Assembly: GCA_902632545.1 (NCBI GenBank)
Contig: CACPCX010000007.1
Location: 1 to 64,000, forward strand
Length of the DNA: 64,000 nucleotides
Origin: an uncultured Pelagibacteraceae bacterium
Lineage (GTDB): Bacteria; Pseudomonadota; Alphaproteobacteria; Pelagibacterales; Pelagibacteraceae
Direction of reading: 5' to 3'
The position numbers and the translations under genes are program-made. Shown here in pieces: positions 52,153 to 61,213 of this stretch; positions within the stretch are counted from its first letter, which is position 1; the number at the start of each line of letters is the position of its first letter. The notes under the pieces were generated by a model that made no database searches, had not been told where the DNA came from, and saw nothing but the letters and a program-made list of their open reading frames with translations.

Positions 52153-52473
52153 ATGTCTATATTAGAAAAATATAGTACTGCTTTAAAAAATAAAGATGAG
52201 GCAGTAATGAATGATCTTTTGCATGATGATTTTAAATTCACAATGCATAAGTCAGGGAATGTTCTGACTAAAGGTGATGTTATCAAATGGGCAATGAGTG
52301 GTGACATTAATCAAGATAAGGTTAGAATTGTCTACGAAAATGATGAAGTTGGTGTTCATCATTCATTAGTGACTTTTGATGACGGAAATGTTGAGGCGGT
52401 AATGGCAGTTTACAAATATGATAACGGAAAAATCATAAGTTTAGAAACTGGCGCAACTCCGATGCCAAAATAA
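52153..52473 (+). CDS. SnoaL-like (NTF2-fold) small protein
   Basis: A 106-aa protein that fits the minimal SnoaL fold: YSTALKNKDEAVMNDLLHDDFKFTMHKSG at the N-terminus and VMAVYKYDNGKIISLETGA near the end. Such domains bind or cyclise small hydrophobic ligands. AAGAGGAA precedes the ATG. Confidence 0.75.
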   Translation: MSILEKYSTALKNKDEAVMNDLLHDDFKFTMHKSGNVLTKGDVIKWAMSGDINQDKVRIVYENDEVGVHHSLVTFDDGNVEAVMAVYKYDNGKIISLETGATPMPK

Positions 52474-52511
52474 TTATATATAATTGTCAGTATTTCATCT
52501 AAGATTATTGA

Positions 52512-52844
52512 ATGAGTCTTGCCACTTCATATTTATTTTTAGGAATAGCTGTTTTCTTGGGAGTAACCTCAAATAGTTTTGCTAAAAGTGCTGAGGGATT
52601 TACTCTCTTATTTCCAAGTATAATAACAGCATTCACAATTGTATTATGCATGTATGCCCTTTCGTTGGTAATGAAAAATATTCCAATGGGAATAACTTAT
52701 GCTTCCTTTGCAGGCTTAACAATAATAGCAACCGTTGTTGTAGGTATAATTAGATTTAATCAAGTTCCTAATTTATACTCATTAATTGGATTAGCTTTTA
52801 TTATTATTGGTGTTTTAATGGTCAATCTGTTAGGAAGTAATTAA
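52512..52844 (+). CDS. SMR-family (EmrE-like) small multidrug/cation transporter, subunit 1
   Basis: The 110-aa, four-helix protein has the SMR plan: SYLFLGIAVFLGVTSNSFAKSAEGFT, where the usual membrane glutamate aligns near VTSNSFAKS and GITYASFAGLTI matches the helix 3 GxxxAxxxG region. It resembles the protein at 53077-53412. SMR proteins usually work as homo- or heterodimers. They export cations, guanidinium or amines. The pair here suggests a heterodimer. Confidence 0.82.
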   Translation: MSLATSYLFLGIAVFLGVTSNSFAKSAEGFTLLFPSIITAFTIVLCMYALSLVMKNIPMGITYASFAGLTIIATVVVGIIRFNQVPNLYSLIGLAFIIIGVLMVNLLGSN

Positions 52845-52846
52845 TC

Positions 52847-53074
52847 ATGATTAATAAGAAATATGCACAACCTCTATTTATGATTTTAATGTCTTTAGGT
52901 ATGAGTGTTATCATGAGTGGTGTTGTTGTAGCTGTAAATACAGGAGTTTCAGATGGTTTCTTTTTTAGATGGGGATATTCTATAATGTTTGCATACCCCA
53001 TTGCTTTAATAGCTGCATTTACTTTAGCTCCTTTAATGAGACCCTTAGTTAATAAAATTGCATCAAAAGAATAA
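52847..53074 (+). CDS. DUF2798-family two-helix membrane protein
   Basis: The 75-aa protein has two membrane helices and the DUF2798 pattern FMILMSLGMSVIMSGVVVAVN ... WGYSIMFAYPIALIAAFTLAPLMRPLV. It is placed between two SMR genes with gaps of 2 bp on either side. Role unknown. Confidence 0.82.
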   Translation: MINKKYAQPLFMILMSLGMSVIMSGVVVAVNTGVSDGFFFRWGYSIMFAYPIALIAAFTLAPLMRPLVNKIASKE

Positions 53075-53076
53075 TT

Positions 53077-53412
53077 ATGAAACCATTATTAGGATACATA
53101 TTTTTAGCTGTTGGAATTTCATTTGGTGTTGCATCAAATAGTTTGGCTAAAATTTCTGAAGGATTTACAAAACTGACCCCATCTGTTTTGTGTATATTGT
53201 TTATGTGTATAACTATGTTTTCAATTGCCAAAGCTATGCATGCTCTTCCTGTTGGTTTTGCATACGCAACGTATAGTGGGTTAACAGTTACTGGTGTTGT
53301 GCTTTTTGCTGTACTAAAATTAAATCAAGTACCTAATTTTTATGGGATTATTGGAATTATCTTTATTATTATTGGTGTAATAATGGTTAATTATCTAGGA
53401 CGACTAAATTGA
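53077..53412 (+). CDS. SMR-family (EmrE-like) transporter, subunit 2
   Basis: A 111-aa, four-helix SMR protein closely similar to 52512-52844 in the ISFGVASNSLAKISEGFTKLTPS and GFAYATYSGLTVTGV segments, consistent with a tandem duplication. It closes the operon and overlaps the convergent DUF952 gene by 22 bp. Probably the second half of a heterodimeric exporter. Confidence 0.82.
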   Translation: MKPLLGYIFLAVGISFGVASNSLAKISEGFTKLTPSVLCILFMCITMFSIAKAMHALPVGFAYATYSGLTVTGVVLFAVLKLNQVPNFYGIIGIIFIIIGVIMVNYLGRLN

Positions 53413-53762
53413 TACTTTTTTAAAATCTCTGGAAGCTCATGACTTCCATCTTCATTTAACGGTAACTCGTATTCATTAACAACCATGCTAGTATCTAAAG
53501 GTGAATATAAATGTGGATACATATCTCCATTTGATGCCTGTTCCCACAATAAATGTTTTAGCTTAAAAGCATTGACTCTTAACAAAACTAGATGTTCTTT
53601 TTTAGGATAATGTTTTTTTAAAGTTTCCTCTAGCTGATCCTCATCTGAAAAATGAATATATCCATCTTTAAGATCTTTTTTTGATCCACCATATGTCCCT
53701 AATTTTTTGGCCTTTTGCCACTCATCTTTATCTATAACCTTAAAAATAAATTCTAAATTCAT
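53391..53762 (-). CDS. DUF952-family protein
   Basis: The 123-aa protein has DUF952 features: KDGYIHFSDEDQLEETLKKHYP, LVLLRVNAFKLKHLLWEQ and FPHLYSPL-like YPHLYSPLDTS. The family resembles ADP-ribosyltransferase-type folds but has no proven activity. It is adjacent (1 bp) to the DUF924 gene. Confidence 0.85.
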   Translation of the reverse strand: MNLEFIFKVIDKDEWQKAKKLGTYGGSKKDLKDGYIHFSDEDQLEETLKKHYPKKEHLVLLRVNAFKLKHLLWEQASNGDMYPHLYSPLDTSMVVNEYELPLNEDGSHELPEILKKYQFSRPR

Positions 53763-53763
53763 A

Positions 53764-54327
53764 CTACCAAGAAGAATCTGGTCCTTTTAAAAATTCAATT
53801 TCCTCTTCAGTAGACTCCCGACCTAAAATTTCATTTCTATGTGGATACCTGTGAAATTGTCTAATTGCGTTTGTGTGATCTTTCCAAAACTTTTTTATTT
53901 TATTATAACCTTCATGTTCTCTTAAATATTTATTTAATAAATAATAAGCCATTTCATGATCACTAATTTCCTCACTATGTATCAATGGTAACAACATAAA
54001 AAATCTTTGATGTACATTCATTGCTTCTAAATAACCAGAATAAACTGCATCATTTACAATTAATCTAGTTTTTTGATCTTGCGCGAAAGCCTTTTTATCA
54101 TTTCTAAAAATGTTTCTTGAAAATTGATCAAATAAAATTACTAACGCTAAACAGCTCATTGGATTATCTTGCCAATCATCATATTCATTTTGACAAGCGA
54201 GTTCATAATCTTTTAAAAAATTGTCTTTAATTTTTTGATCAAGCTTTTCATCTTTTTTGAAGCGCATTTCAGAAGGAATTTCTTTGAACCAGAAATCTAA
54301 AATTGCTTGTGCTCTTTCTGGTATCAT
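53764..54327 (-). CDS. DUF924-family (TPR-like) protein
   Basis: The 187-aa protein shows ILDFWFKEIPSEMRFKKDEKLDQKI, ALVILFDQFSRNIFR and HRYPHRNEILGR, the hallmark pattern of DUF924. No enzymatic activity known. It overlaps the HisN-like phosphatase by 4 bases. Confidence 0.88.
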   Translation of the reverse strand: MIPERAQAILDFWFKEIPSEMRFKKDEKLDQKIKDNFLKDYELACQNEYDDWQDNPMSCLALVILFDQFSRNIFRNDKKAFAQDQKTRLIVNDAVYSGYLEAMNVHQRFFMLLPLIHSEEISDHEMAYYLLNKYLREHEGYNKIKKFWKDHTNAIRQFHRYPHRNEILGRESTEEEIEFLKGPDSSW

Positions 54328-55139
54328 TCAGCTAATGGTTTTAATAATTTTAAAATCTTTTTATGATTACTCATATTATTTGAAACAATGATATTTCCTC
54401 CAACTACAGGATTTTTATTACCCCAAGTGGTTACTATTGCTCCACTTGCTCTTACGATTGGCATAATTGGATGAATATCCCAAATCTTATTTGCACACTG
54501 TGCAACCATTTCAATTTTTCCTTCTGCTAGTTGACAATAGGTTAAAGCATCAAAACATGGAAATTGCATTCTTTTAATAAATTTTTGAATTTTAGACTGT
54601 TGTTTTAATGATAATTGATTATGAAACGCTGCAGCTAATTTTGCATTTGCAAAATTTACTTTGATATTTACCCTAAGTTTTCTTTTTTTTCTATTTTCAA
54701 AAACATAAGCAGTATTTTTATTTACATTAAGATAATATTTTTTCATCTTGGGAAAATTTGCTAATCCTAGTATTGGCTCTCCTTTATGATTTAATGAAAT
54801 TAAGTTACTCCAACTTGGATTGCCCACAACATATGACCTTGTTCCATCAATTGGATCAATAACCCAAGAAAATTCACTTTTAGTATTTTTATGACCATAC
54901 TCTTCTCCGATGATTTGATGGTTAGGAAATTTTTTAGAAATTTTAGACCTTATAAATTTTTCAAAAGCCTTGTCAGATGATGTTACTGGATCGTAACCTT
55001 TGCCTTTAAGCTTATTAGATATCTTGAATGGTTTGTTTAAATTAGCATAATAAAATTTAGTCAAATCCTTAGCTAATTTGTTTAAAAAACTTGCATAAAT
55101 TGGATATTTTTTTGTGTCAAAAGTACTCACATGGAACAC
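54324..55139 (-). CDS. Inositol-monophosphatase family phosphatase (HisN-like)
   Basis: The 271-aa protein has the IMPase motifs: GEEYG, WVIDPIDGTRSYVVG (metal-binding aspartates) and KIWDIHPIMPIVRASGA. The sequence is closest in layout to the HisN type of histidinol-phosphate phosphatase seen in alphaproteobacteria, but a bisphosphate-nucleotidase or inositol phosphatase role is possible. No his genes lie adjacent. Confidence 0.85.
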   Translation of the reverse strand: MFHVSTFDTKKYPIYASFLNKLAKDLTKFYYANLNKPFKISNKLKGKGYDPVTSSDKAFEKFIRSKISKKFPNHQIIGEEYGHKNTKSEFSWVIDPIDGTRSYVVGNPSWSNLISLNHKGEPILGLANFPKMKKYYLNVNKNTAYVFENRKKRKLRVNIKVNFANAKLAAAFHNQLSLKQQSKIQKFIKRMQFPCFDALTYCQLAEGKIEMVAQCANKIWDIHPIMPIVRASGAIVTTWGNKNPVVGGNIIVSNNMSNHKKILKLLKPLAE

Positions 55140-55197
55140 ATACTATTTAATTTATGTTGATTAAAGATAAATTTTAAATAATTCTTAGATTATAAAT

Positions 55198-56301
55198 ATG
55201 AAAATTGAGCTTATTAAAAATAAAGTTTTTTTTAACAATGGGTCTGAAAAAAAAGAAATTCACCCATTTTGGTTAAGAGAAAGGGTAAATGGTGAGGAGT
55301 ATTTAGACAAAGGAACTCAGCAAAGGCTTTTTGATCCCACATTTTTAAGTAATGATGTTTCAATAGACAAAATCAATATCAATGAAAAATATTTAGAGGT
55401 AAATTTTAATGATGGTGTTAATTCAAAACTTGAGATTAATAAAATTGCTTTGGAGCTATCTAAAGAAGATATTGATATTAAATCAATTGAAAAAACTAAA
55501 TGGGATTCGGGGTTAAAAACTATTAAAAATTTCGAATATCAAGAGAATTTTTATGAAAGTAAAGAAATGCTTGATTTGCTTCTTTCTTTTTATAAATACG
55601 GGTTTGTAATAATTAAAAATATTCCAACATCAAAAAATTATATAGTTGAATTTGCAAATTCAATAGGGAGTGTTCGAAGAACTAATTTTGGTGAATATTT
55701 TGACGTAAAATCGAAACCAGATCCAAATGACCTTGCTTATACGTCATTAGCACTAGCACCACATACCGATAATCCATACAGGAATCCAGTTCCATGTATT
55801 CAGCTTCTTCATTGTATTGAAAGCAAAGTGTCTGGTGGATTATCAACATTAGTAGATGGTTATACTGTTACTGAAGACCTAAAAATTGAATATCCAGAAT
55901 TTTATAAAATTTTGACAGAGGTAAAAGTTAGATTCAGATTTATTGATAAAGAAGTAATTTTAGAAACTATATCTCCACTTATTGAGCTGCATGATGATAA
56001 AAGCTTCAAACAAGTAAGATTTAGTCCTAGATTAGATTATGTTCCAATTTTAGAAAAAGAAAAGTTAGATTTGTATTATCAAGCAAGAAAAAAAATTTCA
56101 GAAATGTATAACTCTGATAAATATAGAATTGAATTTAAGCTCGAGCCAAAAGATCTAATGATGATGGATAACCACAGACTACTCCATGGTAGAACTGCTT
56201 ACGAGACAAAGGAAGGTGAAAGATTTTTACAGGGATGCTATATTGATTATGATAGCACCGAAGGAAAGCTTAGACACCTTAAAAGAAAATTTAATCTTTA
56301 A
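55198..56301 (+). CDS. Gamma-butyrobetaine-hydroxylase-like Fe(II)/2OG dioxygenase
   Basis: The 367-aa protein combines a DUF971-like N-terminal domain (EIHPFWLRERVNG) with a TauD/BBOX catalytic domain: APHTDNPYRNPVPCIQLLH (His-x-Asp), DNHRLLHGR (distal histidine), RFLQGCYID. The zinc cysteines that BBOX1 has in the N-terminal domain are missing here. The family hydroxylates trimethylammonium compounds (gamma-butyrobetaine, trimethyllysine, trimethylaminoethylphosphonate). An osmolyte substrate is likely in this kind of bacterium; identity not shown. Confidence 0.85.
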   Translation: MKIELIKNKVFFNNGSEKKEIHPFWLRERVNGEEYLDKGTQQRLFDPTFLSNDVSIDKININEKYLEVNFNDGVNSKLEINKIALELSKEDIDIKSIEKTKWDSGLKTIKNFEYQENFYESKEMLDLLLSFYKYGFVIIKNIPTSKNYIVEFANSIGSVRRTNFGEYFDVKSKPDPNDLAYTSLALAPHTDNPYRNPVPCIQLLHCIESKVSGGLSTLVDGYTVTEDLKIEYPEFYKILTEVKVRFRFIDKEVILETISPLIELHDDKSFKQVRFSPRLDYVPILEKEKLDLYYQARKKISEMYNSDKYRIEFKLEPKDLMMMDNHRLLHGRTAYETKEGERFLQGCYIDYDSTEGKLRHLKRKFNL

Positions 56302-56878
56302 ATAAATTTTCTATTTGTGCCTCAGCTTCCTTTATTGATTTGTCGTAATCTAATGCCATTTGATCTGCACTAATAATATTTACTTTTTCTATTCCAAAAA
56401 AATTAAGAATAAATTTTAACCAGGGAGTTAAGAAGTCCTCTGAACTGTTTAGCTTAGTTCCACCTGAAGTAATAACTAAATAGGCTTGTTTGTTTTTTAA
56501 CAATCCTTCTCTTCTACCGTTTGGTTTAAATTTAAAAGTTTCACCTATTCTAGCAGCTAAATCCGACCATGCTTTAAGGGTTGCTGGGGGACCATAATTA
56601 TAAATAGGAGCCGAGATTATTATTATGTCACTTTCCTTTAATTCTTTTACTAGTTTATCAGAAAGCTCAAACATCTTTTTATGTTCTTTTGTCTGATCTT
56701 TTTTTTCTATTTTCATTCCTGACTCAGTAAGCCCACTTACAAAAAGCATCTCATTATCTAAATCTCGATAAACCACTTCATCCCCAGGCTTTTTAATTTT
56801 ATCTAGAAGTTTTTTAGCTAAAGCTCTAGAGGTAGAGCCTTTTTTCCGTGCACTTGAGTCTATTTGATATATTTTCAT
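56291..56878 (-). CDS. FMN-dependent NADH-azoreductase/quinone reductase (AzoR-like)
   Basis: The 195-aa flavodoxin-fold protein has IDSSARKKGSTSRAL (FMN phosphate loop), SAPIYNYGPPATLKAWSDLAARIGETF and VITSGGTK, as in AzoR. It reduces quinones or azo compounds by two-electron transfer. It overlaps the convergent BBOX-like gene by 11 bp. Confidence 0.9.
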   Translation of the reverse strand: MKIYQIDSSARKKGSTSRALAKKLLDKIKKPGDEVVYRDLDNEMLFVSGLTESGMKIEKKDQTKEHKKMFELSDKLVKELKESDIIIISAPIYNYGPPATLKAWSDLAARIGETFKFKPNGRREGLLKNKQAYLVITSGGTKLNSSEDFLTPWLKFILNFFGIEKVNIISADQMALDYDKSIKEAEAQIENLFKD

Positions 56879-56887
56879 TAATACCTT

Positions 56888-57595
56888 TTATCCGAATTTT
56901 TGCATAAAAGGAAAGATTTCAATTATATAAAAACCAATAGCCTGTAATTGATTAGTTAAAATTAAAATTCCTGTAACCAAAAGGATAATTCCTCCAGATT
57001 TAGATATTAAATCAATATTTTTTTTAAAGCCTTTTGAAAATAATAAAAATCTTTGAATTAGATAACCAGATAAAATGAAAGGTATAGCGAGTCCTAGTGA
57101 ATAGAATATAAGTAGCAATACTGCTCTTGCCAAAGTTTCTTCGATCGATGCTAAAGCCAAAATCGAACCTAAAATAGGGCCAATGCATGGTGTCCAACCA
57201 AACCCAAAAGCTAATCCAATTACGTAAGGAAAAAGAATGTTTCTAGACTCTTCTGTATCAAATCTTTTTTCTAAATTTAGATAAGGAATGTTTATAAATC
57301 CAATTAATTGAAGTGAAAAAATAACTATTATAACACCAGCTATTATTCTTAAGGTCTCTGAATTTTGCAAAAGTGCTTGTCCGAGAAATGATGCTGAAGC
57401 TCCCAAGGCTATAAATACACTAGAAAAGCCTAAACAAAATAGAATTAAAGGAAATAGGTTTATTTTTTTAGATTGTAATATATTTTGCAAAGACTGACCT
57501 GATATGTAAGAAATATATCCTGGAATTAAAGGCAGCACACAAGGAGATAAAAAACTTACAAGCCCCGCACCAAAAGCAACTATAAATTCAAACAT
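56888..57595 (-). CDS. ccdA: CcdA-type thiol:disulfide transmembrane electron carrier
   Basis: The 235-aa, six-helix protein has the paired cysteines: FLSPCVLPLIPGY in helix 1 and GFGWTPCIGPILG in helix 4. It passes reducing power from cytosolic thioredoxin to periplasmic thiols, mostly for cytochrome c maturation. It starts 1 bp after the ppc stop. Confidence 0.92.
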   Translation of the reverse strand: MFEFIVAFGAGLVSFLSPCVLPLIPGYISYISGQSLQNILQSKKINLFPLILFCLGFSSVFIALGASASFLGQALLQNSETLRIIAGVIIVIFSLQLIGFINIPYLNLEKRFDTEESRNILFPYVIGLAFGFGWTPCIGPILGSILALASIEETLARAVLLLIFYSLGLAIPFILSGYLIQRFLLFSKGFKKNIDLISKSGGIILLVTGILILTNQLQAIGFYIIEIFPFMQKFG

Positions 57596-60283
57596 TTAAC
57601 CTGTATTTTTCATAGCAGCAGAAATGCCTGCGATTGATGTAAGAAGAGAGTCATTCAAATATTTTCTATTATTTTTATTTTTATTTTTTTTAATTTTACT
57701 AATTACTATTGGTTGAATAATATTTAATACTTCTGAGTAAATATTTCTTACTAATACTGAGGTTCTAAACTCTTTTCTTAATTTTACAATTTCTTTAGGA
57801 GTAATTTTTTTATTCAAATCTTTTATTACTTGAAACTGAAATCTGAGTTTTTGACCAACTCTTTTTAATTTTTCATCAGCTAAATATTCCTCATAAATTT
57901 TAGATATATCAGGGTCTGCTTTCGAAATTACCATATCTAACATATCAAGCATTGAATTAAAAAATGGCCATTTTCTTTCCATTTCATAAAGAGTTTTTCT
58001 AAATTGTTTAATATTAGCATATCTTAGAGCCTCTGCACTTCCTAGCCAAGCTGGTAGCATTAAACGTATTTGTGTCCAAGCAAAAACCCATGGGATTGCT
58101 CTTAAACTTTTAATATTATCAATATTTTTTCTCTTAGAAGGTCTTGAGCCTATAGATAATTTTCCGAGTGCTACATGGGGGGTAACAGTTTTAAAATATT
58201 TAATAAATTCTGAACTTTGATTTATATTTTTTCTGTAAGAACTTTTGGAAATTTCAGACATTTTTTCAATTAAGGTTCTCCAGTTATTTTTAGGAACAGG
58301 TGGTGGATTTAATGTTGCCTCTGCTACAGCACCAATATAGCTACACAAATTATACTTGGCCAAAGGTTCATATCCATACTTTTGTTGAATTACCTCTCCT
58401 TGATCAGTAATTCTGATTTTTCCGTTAACAGAATTAGGAGGTTGTGATCTCAAAGTAGCTTGTATAGGCCCCCCACCTCTACCAGCCGAACCCCCTCTTC
58501 CATGAAAAAAAACTACTTTTATTCCATAATTTTTTGCCAATTTAACAATTTGCTCTTGAGCTTTATACTGATGCCAGCTTGCACAAATTTTTCCTGCGTC
58601 TTTACTTGAATCTGAATACCCAATCATAACTTCCTGCTTATTTTTAATTAGTTTTCTGTACCATGCCTTAGAAAATAACTTTTCCATAATCGACTTGGCA
58701 TTAATTAAATCATCTAAAGTTTCAAATAGTGGAACAACTCTTAATTTATCTTTAATTTTCGCTTCTTTTTGTAAAAATGAAATTGATAAAATATCTGATG
58801 CTGATGTGGTCATAGAAATAACATATGCACCCAAACACTCCGCAGGCTCTTGGGCTAACGCTTGAAAAGTTGACCAAACCTCCTTGTTTTCTTTATTTTT
58901 TAAATTTAATTTATTAATGATATTTTTTTTTGATATAATTAATTTTTTAAGCAGTTTAATTTTTTTTTCCTCTGACAATTGAATATAATTTTTATTAAGT
59001 TTTCTTTTAATTATTTCACTCATTAATTTGGTATGTCTAGAAGACTCTTGTCTAATATCCAACCTTGCTAAATTAATACCAAAACATTTAGCTCGTCTCA
59101 TTAGATCAAGTAATTCTCCACTAGCAATATTTTCATTTTGATTTTCTTCCAAGGACTCTCTTACTATCCTAAGAGGTTTTAAGATTTCTTCCTTAGTACT
59201 TAATAACTTATTTTGGTCTAAAGGCTTTTTGTGAATTAGATGTTGCTCAATTAATCTATGTGTATTTCTCATTTTATCTCTTAAAGGTCTAAGGAAAACT
59301 CTGTAAGGTTCATATGTAGCCCCAACTTTTCTTATAATTTTTTTTGAACAATTTTGCATTGAATATGATCTAATAATTTTAGTAAGAGCTTTTTCATAAA
59401 GTTTTGCAGCTTCCCATCGAGATAAAAGTATAACCTCTTTAGTTACTTTTGATGTTACAAATGGATTTCCATCTCTATCTCCACCCATCCATGAACCAAA
59501 CTCTATTGGATTAAAATTTTTTGGCAATCCTTTACCCATATTTTGAACGAATATAGAATTAAGTCTTCGATAAACTTTTGGAATTGTATCCCATAAACTA
59601 TCTTCTATAATTGCCAGGCCCCATCTAGCCTCATCAAAAGGTGTTGGTCTTACACGTTTAAGATCATCTGTGTTCCATATGATAGTAAATTCATCATAAA
59701 GTTTTTTATCTAATAATTTTAATTTCGTAGGAAAATTCTTTAAAAGGTCTCTTTGTTCAAGTATCTCTGTAATAGAATGATATTTTTGAATTAAAGTTCT
59801 TCTTTTAACTTCGGTTGGGTGTGCAGTTAATACAATTCCTATATTTAAATTTTTTGCAAGATTATATATTTTGGTATCTGGAATTTTTTTGTTTTCAAAT
59901 AGTTCTTCAAAAATTTCCTCGATAAATATATTTTTATTTGAAACATTCCTTTTATCATTTTCATAAATATTAAGACTTCTTGAGGCATCAATTGACTCTG
60001 CAAGATTAATAAAATTCATAAAATGAGTAAAAGCCCTCGTAAGTTTGAAAGTGCTCTTGGGATTTAATTTTTTTATTTCTCTTATAATTCTTTTATAAGA
60101 ATGATTTGATCCATTATTAGCTTTATTTGCTTTTGATAATTTTCTTATTTTTTCAACTAAATTAAAAAAACTTTCACCCTCTTGTTTTTTTATAACTCTA
60201 CCTAATATATTTCCTAGATACCTAATGTCCTCTCTTAAAAGTTTTGTAGGTATTCTTTCGTAATACAGATCTTTTTTATTCAT
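57596..60283 (-). CDS. ppc: Phosphoenolpyruvate carboxylase
   Basis: At 895 aa it is full length, with VLTAHPTEVKRRTL (catalytic histidine), IGYSDSSKDAG, the FFHGRGGSAGRGGGP loop, DQGEVIQQKYG and a C-terminal end AAMKNTG that matches the conserved xxNTG. It adds bicarbonate to PEP to give oxaloacetate, the main anaplerotic step in many streamlined marine bacteria. No CcdA-like function links to it; the two are probably co-transcribed by position only. Confidence 0.96.
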   Translation of the reverse strand: MNKKDLYYERIPTKLLREDIRYLGNILGRVIKKQEGESFFNLVEKIRKLSKANKANNGSNHSYKRIIREIKKLNPKSTFKLTRAFTHFMNFINLAESIDASRSLNIYENDKRNVSNKNIFIEEIFEELFENKKIPDTKIYNLAKNLNIGIVLTAHPTEVKRRTLIQKYHSITEILEQRDLLKNFPTKLKLLDKKLYDEFTIIWNTDDLKRVRPTPFDEARWGLAIIEDSLWDTIPKVYRRLNSIFVQNMGKGLPKNFNPIEFGSWMGGDRDGNPFVTSKVTKEVILLSRWEAAKLYEKALTKIIRSYSMQNCSKKIIRKVGATYEPYRVFLRPLRDKMRNTHRLIEQHLIHKKPLDQNKLLSTKEEILKPLRIVRESLEENQNENIASGELLDLMRRAKCFGINLARLDIRQESSRHTKLMSEIIKRKLNKNYIQLSEEKKIKLLKKLIISKKNIINKLNLKNKENKEVWSTFQALAQEPAECLGAYVISMTTSASDILSISFLQKEAKIKDKLRVVPLFETLDDLINAKSIMEKLFSKAWYRKLIKNKQEVMIGYSDSSKDAGKICASWHQYKAQEQIVKLAKNYGIKVVFFHGRGGSAGRGGGPIQATLRSQPPNSVNGKIRITDQGEVIQQKYGYEPLAKYNLCSYIGAVAEATLNPPPVPKNNWRTLIEKMSEISKSSYRKNINQSSEFIKYFKTVTPHVALGKLSIGSRPSKRKNIDNIKSLRAIPWVFAWTQIRLMLPAWLGSAEALRYANIKQFRKTLYEMERKWPFFNSMLDMLDMVISKADPDISKIYEEYLADEKLKRVGQKLRFQFQVIKDLNKKITPKEIVKLRKEFRTSVLVRNIYSEVLNIIQPIVISKIKKNKNKNNRKYLNDSLLTSIAGISAAMKNTG

Positions 60284-60353
60284 TTTATAAACGAATTTAT
60301 TTTACAAATTTTTTTTTATACTTATTTTTATACTAAATAAATGATCAGATAAA

Positions 60354-61196
60354 TTATAAAGCAACTACCTTGGAGTTTTGCTCTCCTAAATTTTCAATAG
60401 ACAGCCTCATGGTATCACCATCTTTTAAAAATTGTTGAGGTTTCATGCCCATACCTACACCAGGAGGTGTTCCGGTGGTAATAATATCTCCAGCCTGTAA
60501 AGACATGAATTTACTTAAATAGGAAACAATAAAATCTACATTAAAAATCATTGTACTAGTGTTACCAGTCTGCATTCTTTTGCCGTTAACATCTAAACTC
60601 ATTTTTAAATTATTAATATCAGCTATTTCGTCTTTGGTAACTAAGTGAGGTCCTATTGGTCCGTATGTGTCATGAGATTTTCCCTTAACCCATTGACCCA
60701 TTTTTTCAATTTGCCATTCTCTTTCACTAATATCATTAACCAGGCAATAACCTAAAATATGGTCTTGAGATTGATCTTGAGATATATGTTTTGTCTCTTT
60801 TCCAATAATAATTCCTAACTCAACTTCCCAATCAAGTTTTTTTGATCCTGAAACAATTTCAATATCGTCATTTGGCCCATTAATTGAACTTGTGGCTTTC
60901 ATAAAGACAATTGGTTCTGAAGGAGCATCTGCTCCTGTTTCAGCTGCATGATCTGAATAGTTTAATCCAATAGCAACAAATTTACCTGGTTTAGCAATAC
61001 AAGAACCTATTCTCTCACCAGTTGATAGTTCTGGTAAAGAAGATAAGTCAAAACCTTCTAATTTAGACATTGTTTCAAAATTCAAAGTTTCAGGATTTAA
61101 ATCCTTTATGAGAGAACTAATATCTCTTAGTTTGCCATTTTTGTCTAATGCTGCAGGTTTTTCTTTTCCTTTTTGTCCTAATCTTAATAATTTCAT
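60354..61196 (-). CDS. Fumarylacetoacetate-hydrolase-family protein
   Basis: The 280-aa protein has the FAH-family core: FVAIGLNYSDHAAE, KLDWEVELGIIIG (metal-binding glutamates) and GTPPGVGMGMKP. Family members cleave or isomerise beta-keto acids, such as ureidoglycolate lyase or hydroxy-heptadienedioate isomerase. It lies 17 bp after a GarR-like reductase on the same strand, pointing to a sugar-acid or glyoxylate pathway. Substrate unknown. Confidence 0.87.
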   Translation of the reverse strand: MKLLRLGQKGKEKPAALDKNGKLRDISSLIKDLNPETLNFETMSKLEGFDLSSLPELSTGERIGSCIAKPGKFVAIGLNYSDHAAETGADAPSEPIVFMKATSSINGPNDDIEIVSGSKKLDWEVELGIIIGKETKHISQDQSQDHILGYCLVNDISEREWQIEKMGQWVKGKSHDTYGPIGPHLVTKDEIADINNLKMSLDVNGKRMQTGNTSTMIFNVDFIVSYLSKFMSLQAGDIITTGTPPGVGMGMKPQQFLKDGDTMRLSIENLGEQNSKVVAL

Positions 61197-61213
61197 ATCT
61201 TTGCCTTTGTTAA

